A model generated the notes under the pieces. That model searched no databases. It was not told where the DNA came from and worked only from the letters and a program-made list of their open reading frames with translations. This document shows positions 1 through 9,127 of a stretch of DNA of 64,000 nucleotides, in pieces. This stretch comes from an uncultured Eubacterium sp. Its GTDB lineage: Bacteria; Bacillota; Clostridia; Lachnospirales; Lachnospiraceae. Positions within the stretch are counted from its first letter, which is position 1; each line of letters starts with the position of its first letter. The position numbers were made by a program, and so were the translations under genes. The stretch lies in NCBI GenBank assembly GCA_934338065.1, contig CAKRGX010000002.1, positions 136,167-200,166 on the forward strand, written 5' to 3'.

Positions 1-793
1 GAAACACACGCTGACAGGTTTTTTTGACCGTATCTTTTTTCTCTCCCTCACTCATATGGGAAAGCGGTCTTTCCAGCGTCTGTTCAATCAGATGACGAAG
101 CTCCTGTGTCGTACCAATTCTATTTCCGGCTCTCTGAACATTATAGATTGTCTTTGCAATCTCAAAGGCAAATGGTTCGTCTGCATTTTCTACCAACATA
201 CCTTCCATCTCTTCCTGTGTCAGTTCTGAGAGCCGTTCTGCTGCTGATATTCCATGCTGTGGATCCAGTCTCAGATCAAGCGGTCCATCATTTTTATAAG
301 AGAATCCTCTTTCCGGATTGTCAATCTGCATGGATGACACACCAAGATCTGCCAAAACAAAATCGAATTTTCCATATTGTTCTGCCACTTCATCTATATT
401 TGCAAAATTAATCTGCGTAATCGTAAGGATATCCTCTCCAAAACCGGCATCGCGCAGCCGCTTTTCTGTCTTTGCTGACTCAATCGGGTCAACATCCAAA
501 CCATAGATATGTCCCTGTCCCTGCAATTGTTCCAGCATTTTTCTTGTATGACCGCCATACCCAAGCGTGGCATCCAGCCCTCTCTGCCCCGGTCTAATCC
601 GGAGAAAATCCAGAATCTCCTTCACCATGATAGAAATATGCATCCCAGCCGGTGTGCCACCTTTGCTGATCACCTTTGCTATCGTATCTGCATATTTATC
701 AGGATCATGTTCTTTATACTTTTCGCTAAATCTTCGCGGATGTGTTCCTTTATAACGCACCCGTCGTTTATGTGGTGTCTGTTCCTGTGACAT
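1..793 (-). CDS. rsmH: 16S rRNA (cytosine-N4)-methyltransferase, RsmH/MraW type (C-terminus cut by window edge)
   Basis: The reading frame starts with ATG at 793 behind AAAGGAG and stays open to the left edge, giving about 264 residues of a protein that is usually 310-350 long. RsmH methylates C1402 of 16S rRNA with S-adenosylmethionine. The SAM-binding motif is visible as GLDATLGYGGHT (around residues 76-87), followed by the family motifs VLADLGVSSMQID and RGFSYKNDGPLDLR. A roughly 50-residue basic N-terminal extension (RRVRYKGTHPRRFSEKY) precedes the usual start of the fold, so this may be a paralogue rather than the copy of the cell-division cluster. It diverges from trkA. Family assignment is firm; exact substrate is inferred. 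Confidence 0.9.
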   Translation of the reverse strand, partial: MSQEQTPHKRRVRYKGTHPRRFSEKYKEHDPDKYADTIAKVISKGGTPAGMHISIMVKEILDFLRIRPGQRGLDATLGYGGHTRKMLEQLQGQGHIYGLDVDPIESAKTEKRLRDAGFGEDILTITQINFANIDEVAEQYGKFDFVLADLGVSSMQIDNPERGFSYKNDGPLDLRLDPQHGISAAERLSELTQEEMEGMLVENADEPFAFEIAKTIYNVQRAGNRIGTTQELRHLIEQTLERPLSHMSEGEKKDTVKKTCQRVF

Positions 794-831
794 AAGCGGC
801 AATCTCCTTTTGATCTCAACATTTTGATTCC

Positions 832-861
832 AGTATAGCATAATCGTTCCATGTTTTACAA
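832..861 (-). promoter_or_regulatory. Promoter of the rsmH-type gene
   Basis: On the minus strand TTGTAA (-35) and TATACT (-10) are 18 bp apart, and the -10 is preceded by TGC, an extended -10 element. It lies about 40 bp before the start codon. Confidence 0.55.
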
Positions 862-928
862 GAGGCCGGCAGGTTCGTAAAGCTTTGGATGATACCTGCG
901 AATTATACTAGCTTTTTCCCCACAGCAG

Positions 929-937
929 TGATATAAT
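929..937 (+). promoter_or_regulatory. Extended -10 promoter of trkA-trkH
   Basis: TGATATAAT is a perfect TATAAT with the TGn extension, 70 bp before the trkA start. No good -35 is visible at 16-18 bp, which is normal for extended -10 promoters. The 794-1006 stretch holds only this and the divergent promoter. Confidence 0.5.
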
Positions 938-1006
938 ACCAATAGTATTGATGGCAGACGGAGATCACGGATTTTCAGTCGCCACTTTTTATTGGAGGAA
1001 TGAACG

Positions 1007-2395
1007 TTGAAAAAATGGAACACAAAAACAAAACAGGGCCTTAATATCATCATCGTCGGCTGTGGAAAAGTTGGTGTTGCACTAACGGAACAGCTCAGCA
1101 GGGAAGGTCATGATATTACCCTTATTGATAAAAATTCCAGCCGTTTACAGGAAACCGCTAACTTATATGATGTCATGGGGGTTGTCGGCAACGGTGCCAG
1201 CTATAATGTCCAATTGGATGCAGGAATTGAAAAAGCTGATCTGATCATTGCCGTTACTTCTTCTGATGAACTGAACGTACTTTGCTGTACAATTGCGAAA
1301 CAAGCCGGCGACTGTGCTGCCATCGCCCGTATCTGTTCACCGGATTACAGTCAGGATGCCGGATATCTACGTGAAAAACTCGGTCTTACGATGATCATCA
1401 ATCCCGATCTGGAGACAGCACGGGAAACGGCACGTATTCTCTATCTGCCAACAGCACTGGAGGTAAATGCTTTCTCCCATGGTCAGGCTGAGATGATTAA
1501 GTTTCAGTTGCCGGAAGATAATGTACTGGCCAATATGTCGATTTCTGATCTTGGGAAAAATATCTCTTCCGAAATACTGATCTGTGCCGTGGAACGTGAT
1601 GGCGAAGTTTATATTCCAAATGGCTCTTTCGTTCTCCAGGCAAACGACACCATTTCCTTTTTATCTTCCCGCCAGAGCATCCGCTCTTTTTTGCAAAAAG
1701 TAAAAGTCAAAACCAGACAGGTAAAAAACACTCTTATTGTTGGCGGTGGAAAATCTGCGTATTATCTGGCTCACCAGTTGATACACATGGGAATTGACGT
1801 AAAAATCATTGAAAAAAATGTACAGCGCTGCGAAGAGCTGAGTATTTTACTTCCGGATGCGATCATCATCAACGGAGATGGAACGGACCAGGAACTTCTC
1901 AAAGAAGAGGGTATTGAACAGGCAGAATCATTTGTCCCTCTGACCGGAATTGATGAAGAAAATGTCATGCTCACTCTTTACGCCAAACAGGTATCAAATG
2001 CCAAAGTAATAACTAAGATTAACCGCATGACATTTAAAAATGTCATCAGCAACCTGAATCTGGGCAGTGTTATCTTCCCAAGAATGATTACATCCGAAGC
2101 GATCATTGCCTATGTACGTGCCAAAAAGAACTCACTCAACAGCAACATTGAGACACTCTATCATCTGTTTGATTCCCGTGTAGAGGCGATTGAATTTCTT
2201 GTTGATGAGGCATCCGCAGTAACCGGAAAACCTTTGATGAACCTGAATCTGAAGGAAAATCTGCTTGTGGCGTGTATCTATCGCAACGGCATTACCAGAA
2301 TACCAAGTGGTCAGGATACCATACAAATTGGTGACACAGTCATTATTGTTACTACACATACCGGTTTTGACCAATTGACGGATATTCTGGCATAA
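1007..2395 (+). CDS. trkA: Trk potassium uptake system regulatory subunit TrkA
   Basis: This cytoplasmic 462-residue protein has two tandem RCK units. Each begins with a Rossmann nucleotide-binding motif, GCGKVG at 18-23 and GGGKSA near 246-251, and each is followed by a TrkA-C domain. TrkA gates the TrkH channel in response to NAD(H) or adenine nucleotides. The length matches full-size TrkA. The start is TTG, chosen because GGAGG lies 8 nt upstream and the only nearby ATG (1000) is in another frame. trkH follows after 22 nt, so both are clearly one operon. Confidence 0.95.
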   Translation: MKKWNTKTKQGLNIIIVGCGKVGVALTEQLSREGHDITLIDKNSSRLQETANLYDVMGVVGNGASYNVQLDAGIEKADLIIAVTSSDELNVLCCTIAKQAGDCAAIARICSPDYSQDAGYLREKLGLTMIINPDLETARETARILYLPTALEVNAFSHGQAEMIKFQLPEDNVLANMSISDLGKNISSEILICAVERDGEVYIPNGSFVLQANDTISFLSSRQSIRSFLQKVKVKTRQVKNTLIVGGGKSAYYLAHQLIHMGIDVKIIEKNVQRCEELSILLPDAIIINGDGTDQELLKEEGIEQAESFVPLTGIDEENVMLTLYAKQVSNAKVITKINRMTFKNVISNLNLGSVIFPRMITSEAIIAYVRAKKNSLNSNIETLYHLFDSRVEAIEFLVDEASAVTGKPLMNLNLKENLLVACIYRNGITRIPSGQDTIQIGDTVIIVTTHTGFDQLTDILA

Positions 2396-2417
2396 GAATA
2401 TAGGAATGGAGATTAGT

Positions 2418-3893
2418 ATGAATCGTTCAATGATCAGCTATATTTTAGGCTATATATTAAAAATTGAATCAATCCTGCTGCTTTTACCTTGTATCGTTGG
2501 TATGTTATATCAGGAAAAACAGACCTATGCCTATTTGGCCGTAGCAGCTCTCTGCGCCGTTTGCGGTCTTCTGTTATCTTTGCGCAAGCCCAAAAACAGT
2601 GTGTTTTATTTAAAAGAAGGATGTGCTGCCACTGCATTAAGCTGGATTTTTTTAAGTCTGTTTGGCTGTCTTCCATTTGTTATTACCAAAGAGATTCCCT
2701 CTTTTACCGATGCTCTTTTTGAGACAATTTCCGGCTTTACAACGACAGGAGCCAGTATCTTGTCCGATGTAGAAGCACTTTCCCACTGTACACTTTTCTG
2801 GCGCAGTTTCACCCACTGGATTGGTGGTATGGGCGTCTTAGTTTTCTTACTTGCAATTATTCCTCTGAGCGGCGGCTCCCACATCAACCTGATGCGGGCT
2901 GAAAGTCCCGGACCTTCGGTAGGTAAACTTGTGCCAAAACTGCGTTCCACTGCCCGGATTCTTTATATTATCTACTTTGCCATGACAGTACTAGAGATTG
3001 TCCTGCTTCTCATTGGCAGGATGCCCGTATTTGATGCTGTCACATTAAGTTTTGGTACAGCAGGAACGGGAGGGTTTGGTATTAAAAACAGCAGCCTTGC
3101 CGATTATTCAACGTACCAGCAATGGATCGTAACCATATTTATGATTTTGTTTGGTATTAATTTTAACGCCTATTATCTGATCCTTTTCCGCAAGTTCCGG
3201 AAAGCTTTCGGCATGGATGAGGTGCGTTATTATCTGCTGATCATCGCAGCTTCCATTGCCATTATCTTTTTTCAGATCTGGCATACTACGACAACAGCAG
3301 TAGAGGCTCTTACGCACGCATCCTTTCAGGTTGCATCAATCATTACAACAACCGGTTATTCAACCATTGATTTTAATATGTGGTCGCAAACCTGTAAATG
3401 CATCCTTGTTCTGCTTATGTTTGTCGGAGCCTGCGCCGGAAGTACCGGCGGCGGCATCAAAGTGTCACGCTTTGTTATACTGATAAAAACCGTTTCAAAA
3501 GAACTGGGATCTTATATTCATCCGAAAAGTATTAAAAAAATCAAAATGGACAAAAAACCGATTGAACATGAGGTTGTTCGCTCGGTTAATGTTTATTTCA
3601 TAACATTTATGCTCATCTTCTCTGCCTCTGTTTTCCTGATATCCTTTGAAGGCAAAGATCTGATCACAAACTTTACTGCCGTTGCCGCCACGATCAACAA
3701 CATCGGACCGGGGCTGGAACTTGTCGGACCATCACACAATTTCGGCAGCTTTACGGTATTTTCCAAATATGTCCTGATGTTTGACATGCTCGCCGGCAGA
3801 CTGGAATTGTTTCCTCTGCTGATTCTTTTCCATCCGGCGATCATAAAGGAATTCTTTCAACGGCCAAAACGATGCAAAAGAATAAAACGATGA
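2418..3893 (+). CDS. trkH: Trk potassium uptake transmembrane subunit TrkH
   Basis: This is a polytopic membrane protein of 491 residues that forms the K+ path regulated by TrkA. The four pore loops of the TrkH/KtrB family can be recognised as GFTTTGAS, GTAGTGGFG, ITTTGYSTIDF and NNIGPGLELVGP, spread through the protein as expected. ATG 2418 is preferred over ATG 2406, since the GGAGA site overlaps the first ATG and is well spaced for the second. The gene follows trkA closely. A matching full TrkA/TrkH pair points to Na+- or H+-coupled or channel-like K+ uptake. Confidence 0.95.
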   Translation: MNRSMISYILGYILKIESILLLLPCIVGMLYQEKQTYAYLAVAALCAVCGLLLSLRKPKNSVFYLKEGCAATALSWIFLSLFGCLPFVITKEIPSFTDALFETISGFTTTGASILSDVEALSHCTLFWRSFTHWIGGMGVLVFLLAIIPLSGGSHINLMRAESPGPSVGKLVPKLRSTARILYIIYFAMTVLEIVLLLIGRMPVFDAVTLSFGTAGTGGFGIKNSSLADYSTYQQWIVTIFMILFGINFNAYYLILFRKFRKAFGMDEVRYYLLIIAASIAIIFFQIWHTTTTAVEALTHASFQVASIITTTGYSTIDFNMWSQTCKCILVLLMFVGACAGSTGGGIKVSRFVILIKTVSKELGSYIHPKSIKKIKMDKKPIEHEVVRSVNVYFITFMLIFSASVFLISFEGKDLITNFTAVAATINNIGPGLELVGPSHNFGSFTVFSKYVLMFDMLAGRLELFPLLILFHPAIIKEFFQRPKRCKRIKR

Positions 3894-3962
3894 CAGAAAC
3901 CGTGTATAATTTTGTTTTCTTCTTCATACAGTATATTATATATTCTTGTTTAGGAGGAAACT

Positions 3963-5816
3963 ATGTGTAGTATTTCCGGCTTCTATCATCCCACTGCCGA
4001 TTTTGAAAGCCAGCGGGATTATTACTGGCACATTCTTGAAAATATGAAATCCTGCCTGCACCATCGTGGTCCTGATGAAGATGATTGTCTTTTGAGTTCC
4101 CACTGCGGACTAGCTCACACAAGGCTCTCTATCATTGATCTGAAAAATGGTCATCAGCCAATGACACGGCAGATGGATGGATTTCGTTACCATATTGTTT
4201 ATAATGGAGAAGTGTACAATCTCCCTGCACTACGCAGCGAATTGAACAATCATCAGATACCAATCCGGACAAACTCAGATACAGAAGTTCTTTTATTATC
4301 CTATCTTACTTTCGGACCCGATTTTGTAAAGAAAGTAGATGGGATTTTTGCATTTGCTATCTATGATGAACGACACAATACTCTTACTCTCTTCCGTGAC
4401 TCATTCGGAGTTAAGCCATTATTCTATACCATCCATGAAGGAACGCTTATTTTCTCTTCTGAGCCGAAAGGCTGCTTTCAGTTCCCTGGTGTAGAGGCAG
4501 TCCTTGACCGGGATGGTCTCAACGAAATCCTTTCCCTGGGTCCGGCACGCAATCCCGGTTCCGGTGTATTTAAGGACTTTCACGAACTGCTTCCCGGCAC
4601 ATATCTGACGTGCAGCAAATATGGCCGCCATGAGACAAACTACTATCATCTAGAGAGTCATCCGCACTTTGACTCCTATGAGAAAACCGTAGAGAAAACT
4701 TCCTTTCTCGTTCAAGACGCCATACGAAGACAAATGATTTCCGATGTACCAATCTGTACATTTTTATCCGGAGGTATTGATTCCAGCGTAGTTTCTGCGG
4801 TCTGCGCCGGAGAATTGAAAAAACAGGGCAGACAGCTAACCACCTATTCCTTTGATTTCAAAGAAAATGACAAATATTTTCAGGCAAATTCATTCCAGCC
4901 ATCACAGGACCGCCCATTTGTTGATCAGATGGTGTCATTTCTTGCATCCGATCACCACTATCTTGAATGTGATAATACCAAACAGGCCGATCTTCTAACC
5001 AGCTCTGTTGACGCACATGATCTCCCCTGCATGGTTGATATTGATTCTTCTCTTCAGTTTTTCTGCAGTGAGGTAAGCCGTTCTCATAAAGTCGTCCTGA
5101 CAGGAGAATGTGCCGATGAAGTCTTTGGCGGATATCCCTGGTTCCATCGTGAAGAAATGCTGAACTCCGGTACCTTTCCATGGACACCATCTCTTCAACC
5201 ACGAAAAGCGCTTCTATCACGGGATCTGATCGAACATCTGCACATGGACGAATATGTGAAACAAAGTTATAATAAAGCAGTCAGCGAAATTAATGTTCTT
5301 CCGGAAGAAAACGAAATTGAGACAAACCGGCGCCGCATCAGTTATCTCAACATCCGTTATTTTATGCAGACACTGCTTAACCGCATGGATCGAACAAGTA
5401 TGTTTTCCGGTTTGGAAGCCCGTGTTCCATTTGCCGACCGTGCACTTGTCGATTATGTATTTAACATTCCGTGGGAAATGAAAGCCAAAGGGGGACTGGT
5501 TAAAAATATGCTCCGTCAGGCTTCCCGTGGGCTTCTGCCGGATGAAATACTCTTTCGGAGAAAAAGTCCCTATCCAAAAACTTATCATCCTTATTATGAA
5601 AATCTGCTGGCCGGCAGATTACACCAGACATTGAGTGATACCGCATGCCCACTACATGAATTATTGGATGAAAAAGCATTAAACCAGTTTCTTTCCAATC
5701 CAAAAGATTACGGCCAGCCATGGTACGGCCAGCTTATGGCAGGACCACAAATGATTGCTTATCTGTTGCAAATAGATTATTTTCTGCGTAAATACCACGT
5801 ACGTATCTGCCTCTGA
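3963..5816 (+). CDS. asnB: Asparagine synthase (glutamine-hydrolysing)
   Basis: The enzyme makes asparagine from aspartate, glutamine and ATP. The N-terminal class II glutaminase domain begins with the catalytic Cys2 directly after Met1 (MCSISGF) and has the RGPD motif. The synthetase domain carries the pyrophosphate loop SGGIDSS near residues 269-275. At 617 residues it has the usual length. AGGAGG precedes the ATG at good spacing. A TATAAT at 3905-3910 could be its own -10, but no -35 fits. There is no T-box-like leader: only 69 nt separate it from trkH. Confidence 0.93.
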   Translation: MCSISGFYHPTADFESQRDYYWHILENMKSCLHHRGPDEDDCLLSSHCGLAHTRLSIIDLKNGHQPMTRQMDGFRYHIVYNGEVYNLPALRSELNNHQIPIRTNSDTEVLLLSYLTFGPDFVKKVDGIFAFAIYDERHNTLTLFRDSFGVKPLFYTIHEGTLIFSSEPKGCFQFPGVEAVLDRDGLNEILSLGPARNPGSGVFKDFHELLPGTYLTCSKYGRHETNYYHLESHPHFDSYEKTVEKTSFLVQDAIRRQMISDVPICTFLSGGIDSSVVSAVCAGELKKQGRQLTTYSFDFKENDKYFQANSFQPSQDRPFVDQMVSFLASDHHYLECDNTKQADLLTSSVDAHDLPCMVDIDSSLQFFCSEVSRSHKVVLTGECADEVFGGYPWFHREEMLNSGTFPWTPSLQPRKALLSRDLIEHLHMDEYVKQSYNKAVSEINVLPEENEIETNRRRISYLNIRYFMQTLLNRMDRTSMFSGLEARVPFADRALVDYVFNIPWEMKAKGGLVKNMLRQASRGLLPDEILFRRKSPYPKTYHPYYENLLAGRLHQTLSDTACPLHELLDEKALNQFLSNPKDYGQPWYGQLMAGPQMIAYLLQIDYFLRKYHVRICL

Positions 5817-5824
5817 CAACAACA

Positions 5825-5877
5825 AATCAGCCGTGTGAAAAAGCAGCGTAGAAACGCTCTCCTTCACACGGCTGATT
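5825..5877. terminator. Hairpin between convergent asnB and dpaB
   Basis: Perfect 15-bp arms, AATCAGCCGTGTGAA and its complement, enclose a 23-nt loop that can form a second small helix (AGCG/CGCT). No U-run follows on the plus side; a U-rich TTTGTTGTTGT follows on the minus side. It probably ends the dpaAB transcript and may act for both genes. Confidence 0.55.
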
Positions 5878-5878
5878 A

Positions 5879-6472
5879 CTATAAAAAGGGTGATCTGACT
5901 ACCGGCTGCAGTTGTTTTCCTTCTTTTGCCTTTTCCATTGTTTTCTCCAGATCCTCTAAATGAGCAATCAGTGATTTCGGTTTTTTTTCAGGATCATCCT
6001 GTCCAAATGGAACAAAATAAATATTTTTTGTATTCATTAACATCCCAATATTTTTCATACTTGCTCCTAATGCATCATTTGTTGACAAAGCAATCACAAC
6101 CGGCTTATCATTCCGCATATGTGCTTTTGCAGCCATAAGAACAGGCGTATCCGTTATTCCGGCACATAACTTTGCCATCGTATTCCCGGTACAGGGTGCG
6201 ATAACCAGAATATCCAAAAACGACTTTGGTCCGATTGGCTCTGCCTCCTGTATTGTAAAAATTCCCCGTTCCCCCGTTATCTTCTGTATTTCTTTAATAA
6301 AATCTTCTGCATCACCAAACCGGCTGTTCACGGTCTGAGCCATATTAGAAAAAATCGGAATCACCCGGTAATCCTCTTCTACCAGACGTGTCACGACTCC
6401 CTTTATTTTTTCATAAGTACAAAAAGAACCTGTAAAAGCAAGCCCTATGGTCTGCTTATTCTTTTTGCCCAT
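5879..6472 (-). CDS. dpaB: Dipicolinate synthase subunit B (flavoprotein-like)
   Basis: SpoVFB/DpaB is a subunit of dipicolinate synthase, which makes the spore-core chelator dipicolinic acid in the mother cell. The 197-residue length and the flavoprotein fold (GLAFTGSFCTYEK at the N-terminus, APCTGNTMAKLCAGITDTPV in the middle) match the family. It follows dpaA after only 4 nt, the order found in Bacillus. This is direct evidence that the organism makes spores or descends from a spore former. Confidence 0.93.
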   Translation of the reverse strand: MGKKNKQTIGLAFTGSFCTYEKIKGVVTRLVEEDYRVIPIFSNMAQTVNSRFGDAEDFIKEIQKITGERGIFTIQEAEPIGPKSFLDILVIAPCTGNTMAKLCAGITDTPVLMAAKAHMRNDKPVVIALSTNDALGASMKNIGMLMNTKNIYFVPFGQDDPEKKPKSLIAHLEDLEKTMEKAKEGKQLQPVVRSPFL

Positions 6473-6476
6473 TCCG

Positions 6477-7256
6477 TTAATCTCCCAAAATTGTTTTTAT
6501 GATTACTTCCATAAGTATGCTCGCCGCAGATTTCGGTGCATATTTCCCCGGCAATCCAAGACATAATCCGGCATTAATTTTTTCTTTCCGACAATACGAA
6601 TGATCCACTCCTCCCGGACGTGAAGCAATATCAATGATAACTGCCTCTTTTTTTACCTTCTTAAGCAGCTCTTCCGTAAGGACAAGAGCCGGAACCGTAT
6701 TAAAAATAATGTCATAATGTTCCATCTCTTTGTCCAGGTCGTCAAAGGACATTGTCTTACAACCATGTGATCTTGCCAGTTGTCTCTTTGCTTCCTTTCT
6801 CTCTGCCACTGCTACATGTGCCTTCCACGCCATCAGTTTATCTGCCAGAACAGATCCGCAGGTACCATATCCCAGAACAAGGATCCGGGCATCCTGTATG
6901 CACACGCATCCTGCCTGTAGAGCTTCACAGACAGCTCCTTCAGCTGTTGCCACGGCATTACGGCTTGCCATCCCCTCCGCCTGCATATAATCAATAAAGC
7001 GGATTTCTCTGCGTTCACAGCATTTCCTCATATCCTCAGGAAAATGACATCCATAAATAATCTGCCCTTTCTGCAGGTTATCTGCAATTTTTGTAAGATA
7101 ATCTGCAGTCTGTGGTACCGGCAGTAAAACAGCATCATGATATCCCGGCAGATAATCTTCTGCCTGCATCACCTCATGCCCCTGCTGCCGCAGCATGTCA
7201 GCCAGATAATGCTGCCGGGCTTCATCTCCCAGAACAAGAAAATGATATTTTTCCAT
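6477..7256 (-). CDS. dpaA: Dipicolinate synthase subunit A
   Basis: DpaA is the NAD(P)-dependent partner of DpaB. A Rossmann motif GYGTCG lies at roughly residues 129-134, followed by an acidic end of strand 2 (VAVAERK). The protein has 259 residues, somewhat shorter than the about 297 of Bacillus SpoVFA; the missing part is in the N-terminal catalytic domain region. The start has AAAGGAG about 9 nt upstream. Pairing with dpaB makes the call firm. Confidence 0.9.
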   Translation of the reverse strand: MEKYHFLVLGDEARQHYLADMLRQQGHEVMQAEDYLPGYHDAVLLPVPQTADYLTKIADNLQKGQIIYGCHFPEDMRKCCERREIRFIDYMQAEGMASRNAVATAEGAVCEALQAGCVCIQDARILVLGYGTCGSVLADKLMAWKAHVAVAERKEAKRQLARSHGCKTMSFDDLDKEMEHYDIIFNTVPALVLTEELLKKVKKEAVIIDIASRPGGVDHSYCRKEKINAGLCLGLPGKYAPKSAASILMEVIIKTILGD

Positions 7257-7286
7257 TCACATACTCCTTTTTATGATCTTTCTACC

Positions 7287-7294
7287 AGTATATG
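7287..7294 (-). promoter_or_regulatory. Possible sporulation (sigma E/K-like) -10 element before dpaAB
   Basis: On the minus strand CATATACT lies about 31 bp before the dpaA start and resembles the CATAnnnT -10 of mother-cell sigma factors. No clear -35 was identified. The known sigma-K control of spoVF in Bacillus is the only other support. Confidence 0.3.
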
Positions 7295-7320
7295 CAGAAA
7301 TGAATCACCTGCATGCCAGA

Positions 7321-8223
7321 TCAATAAGCCGACTGATATTTCATTAGTTCTTCGATATATATTTTCCCTAAAGAACTGATACCTGCTCCCACCCGGCTGA
7401 TATAGCCAATCCGCATCTTTTCTGACTCTTTCAACGGTATCGCCATAGAATCATCTCCATTCAGTTCTTCACATATAATACCCGAACATAACGTGTAAGC
7501 ATCCAGTCCTGTCATCAGATTCAACATCGTAGCACGGTCATTTGCCTTTATGATACGTTTATAATCATATGTACTTTTCATTTCCTCTGATAAATAAAAA
7601 GAATTATTCTTTCCCTGATCAAATGCCAGGCAGGGATATGGCTCCAGATCTTCCATAGAAATCATATCATAACCAGCCAGCGGATGTCCCGAACGCAGAT
7701 AGACATACGTATCGCAGGTAAATAATTCTGTAAATTTCAACTGATTTTCTCTGAGTATTTTATTTAACACCTTTTCATTAAAGTCATTCATATAAATAAT
7801 ACCTAGTTCACTCTTAAAATTCTTTACATTTTCAATGACCTCAAATGTCTTTGTTTCATGCACAGCAAATTCATAATTCTCCATTCCCGCACGCTTTACT
7901 GTTTCCACAAAAGCCTTTACGGCAAAGGAATAGTGCTGCATCGAAACACTAAACTTTTCTTTTAGATTTTTATCCAGATAGCGGTTACTGAGCAGACGAT
8001 ACTGTTCCGTGACCTGTCTGGCATATCCCAGGAACTCCTCCCCCTCCGGTGTTATAACAATTCCACGATTGCTCCGCAAAAACAGTTCAAAATCCAGTTC
8101 CTTTTCCAATTCTTTTATCGACCCGGATAGGCTTGGCTGTGAAATAAACAATGATTTGGCCGCTTCATTCATAGAGCCATGATCTGCCACCGCAATCGCA
8201 TACCTAAGTTGTTGTAACGTCAT
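7321..8223 (-). CDS. LysR-family transcriptional regulator
   Basis: This 300-residue protein has an N-terminal winged helix-turn-helix (MTLQQLRYAIAVADHG..., residues 1-60, with the family motif SQPSLSGSIKELE) and a periplasmic-binding-like effector domain. The start at 8223 is chosen because GGAGG lies 6 nt upstream; the ATG at 8229 directly abuts that site. The gene lies 13 nt after the ThiF-like gene and in the same direction as the O-acetylhomoserine sulfhydrylase gene, so regulation of sulfur amino acid synthesis, comparable to CysB/CysL-type regulators, is likely but inferred. Confidence 0.88.
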   Translation of the reverse strand: MTLQQLRYAIAVADHGSMNEAAKSLFISQPSLSGSIKELEKELDFELFLRSNRGIVITPEGEEFLGYARQVTEQYRLLSNRYLDKNLKEKFSVSMQHYSFAVKAFVETVKRAGMENYEFAVHETKTFEVIENVKNFKSELGIIYMNDFNEKVLNKILRENQLKFTELFTCDTYVYLRSGHPLAGYDMISMEDLEPYPCLAFDQGKNNSFYLSEEMKSTYDYKRIIKANDRATMLNLMTGLDAYTLCSGIICEELNGDDSMAIPLKESEKMRIGYISRVGAGISSLGKIYIEELMKYQSAY

Positions 8224-8236
8224 TGCCATCCTCCTT

Positions 8237-9064
8237 TTAGACAAGACTTTGTAAATCCAACCGGCATGACGGTGCATGATATTCACTCTCTTTTAATTCA
8301 AAAATATCTTTCTTTTCACCACATACACGGCAATCAGCCGAATGTTTTGGAATATCTACGATACGGAACTTCATGGACAAACCATCAAAAGTCAGCATTT
8401 TTCCTGTTAGCAGGTCTCCGGCACCCGTCAGATACTTCTGCGCCTCCAGTGCCTGTATGCTTCCAATAATTCCCGGAATAGAGCCAATCACCCCCGCACT
8501 CGAACAACTGTCAATCTCTCCGTCTGCCGGAATTTCCTCAAATATACAACGATAACAAGGCCCCTCCCCTGGTACATAGGTTAGGACCTGTCCATAAAAT
8601 TCCCGAATCCCTGCATGACAGAATGGTTTTTTTGCTAATACACATGCATCGTTGATAAGAAACTTTGTAGCAAAATTATCCACACCATCAATAATAAAGT
8701 CGTAAGACTTGATCAATTTACCAATATTTTTTGCATTCACCCGCTCCGGATAAACAACAACATTCACATCTGGATTTATTTCTTTCACACGTTCTGCCGC
8801 TGACTGCACTTTAGGTACACCCACGGCTCCTGTGCCATGTATGATCTGCCGCTGGAGATTGGACAGATCAACCGAATCTCCATCGGCTATTCCTATTGTT
8901 CCAATTCCGCTCGCTGCCAGATACATAATAGCCGGAGAGCCAAGTCCTCCTGCACCAATAACCAGGACTTTGCTCTCCAACAGCTTTTTCTGCCCACTGA
9001 CTCCTACTCCCCGTAAGATTAAATGTCTGGAATAACGCTCCAGCTGCTTTTCTGTCAATGCCAT
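8237..9064 (-). CDS. ThiF/MoeB/HesA-family adenylyltransferase (E1-like)
   Basis: E1-like enzymes activate the C-terminal Gly-Gly of small sulfur-carrier proteins as acyl-adenylates. The ATP-binding motif GAGGLGSP is near residues 37-44, DLSNLQRQ carries the conserved Arg, DGVDNF follows, and two cysteine pairs (CYRC and CRVC) form the structural zinc site. SCSSAGVIG may hold the reactive cysteine. No rhodanese domain is attached and no ThiS/MoaD-like carrier gene is seen in the window. Its place between a sulfhydrylase and a LysR gene suggests protein-bound sulfide delivery for homocysteine or cysteine synthesis; molybdopterin or thiamine roles cannot be excluded. Confidence 0.85.
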   Translation of the reverse strand: MALTEKQLERYSRHLILRGVGVSGQKKLLESKVLVIGAGGLGSPAIMYLAASGIGTIGIADGDSVDLSNLQRQIIHGTGAVGVPKVQSAAERVKEINPDVNVVVYPERVNAKNIGKLIKSYDFIIDGVDNFATKFLINDACVLAKKPFCHAGIREFYGQVLTYVPGEGPCYRCIFEEIPADGEIDSCSSAGVIGSIPGIIGSIQALEAQKYLTGAGDLLTGKMLTFDGLSMKFRIVDIPKHSADCRVCGEKKDIFELKESEYHAPSCRLDLQSLV

Positions 9065-9127
9065 ACTCCCTCCAAGTTTCTGTCATATTTATTCTGTCTC
9101 TGAGCGTAGCATATTCTCCACCTTCTG

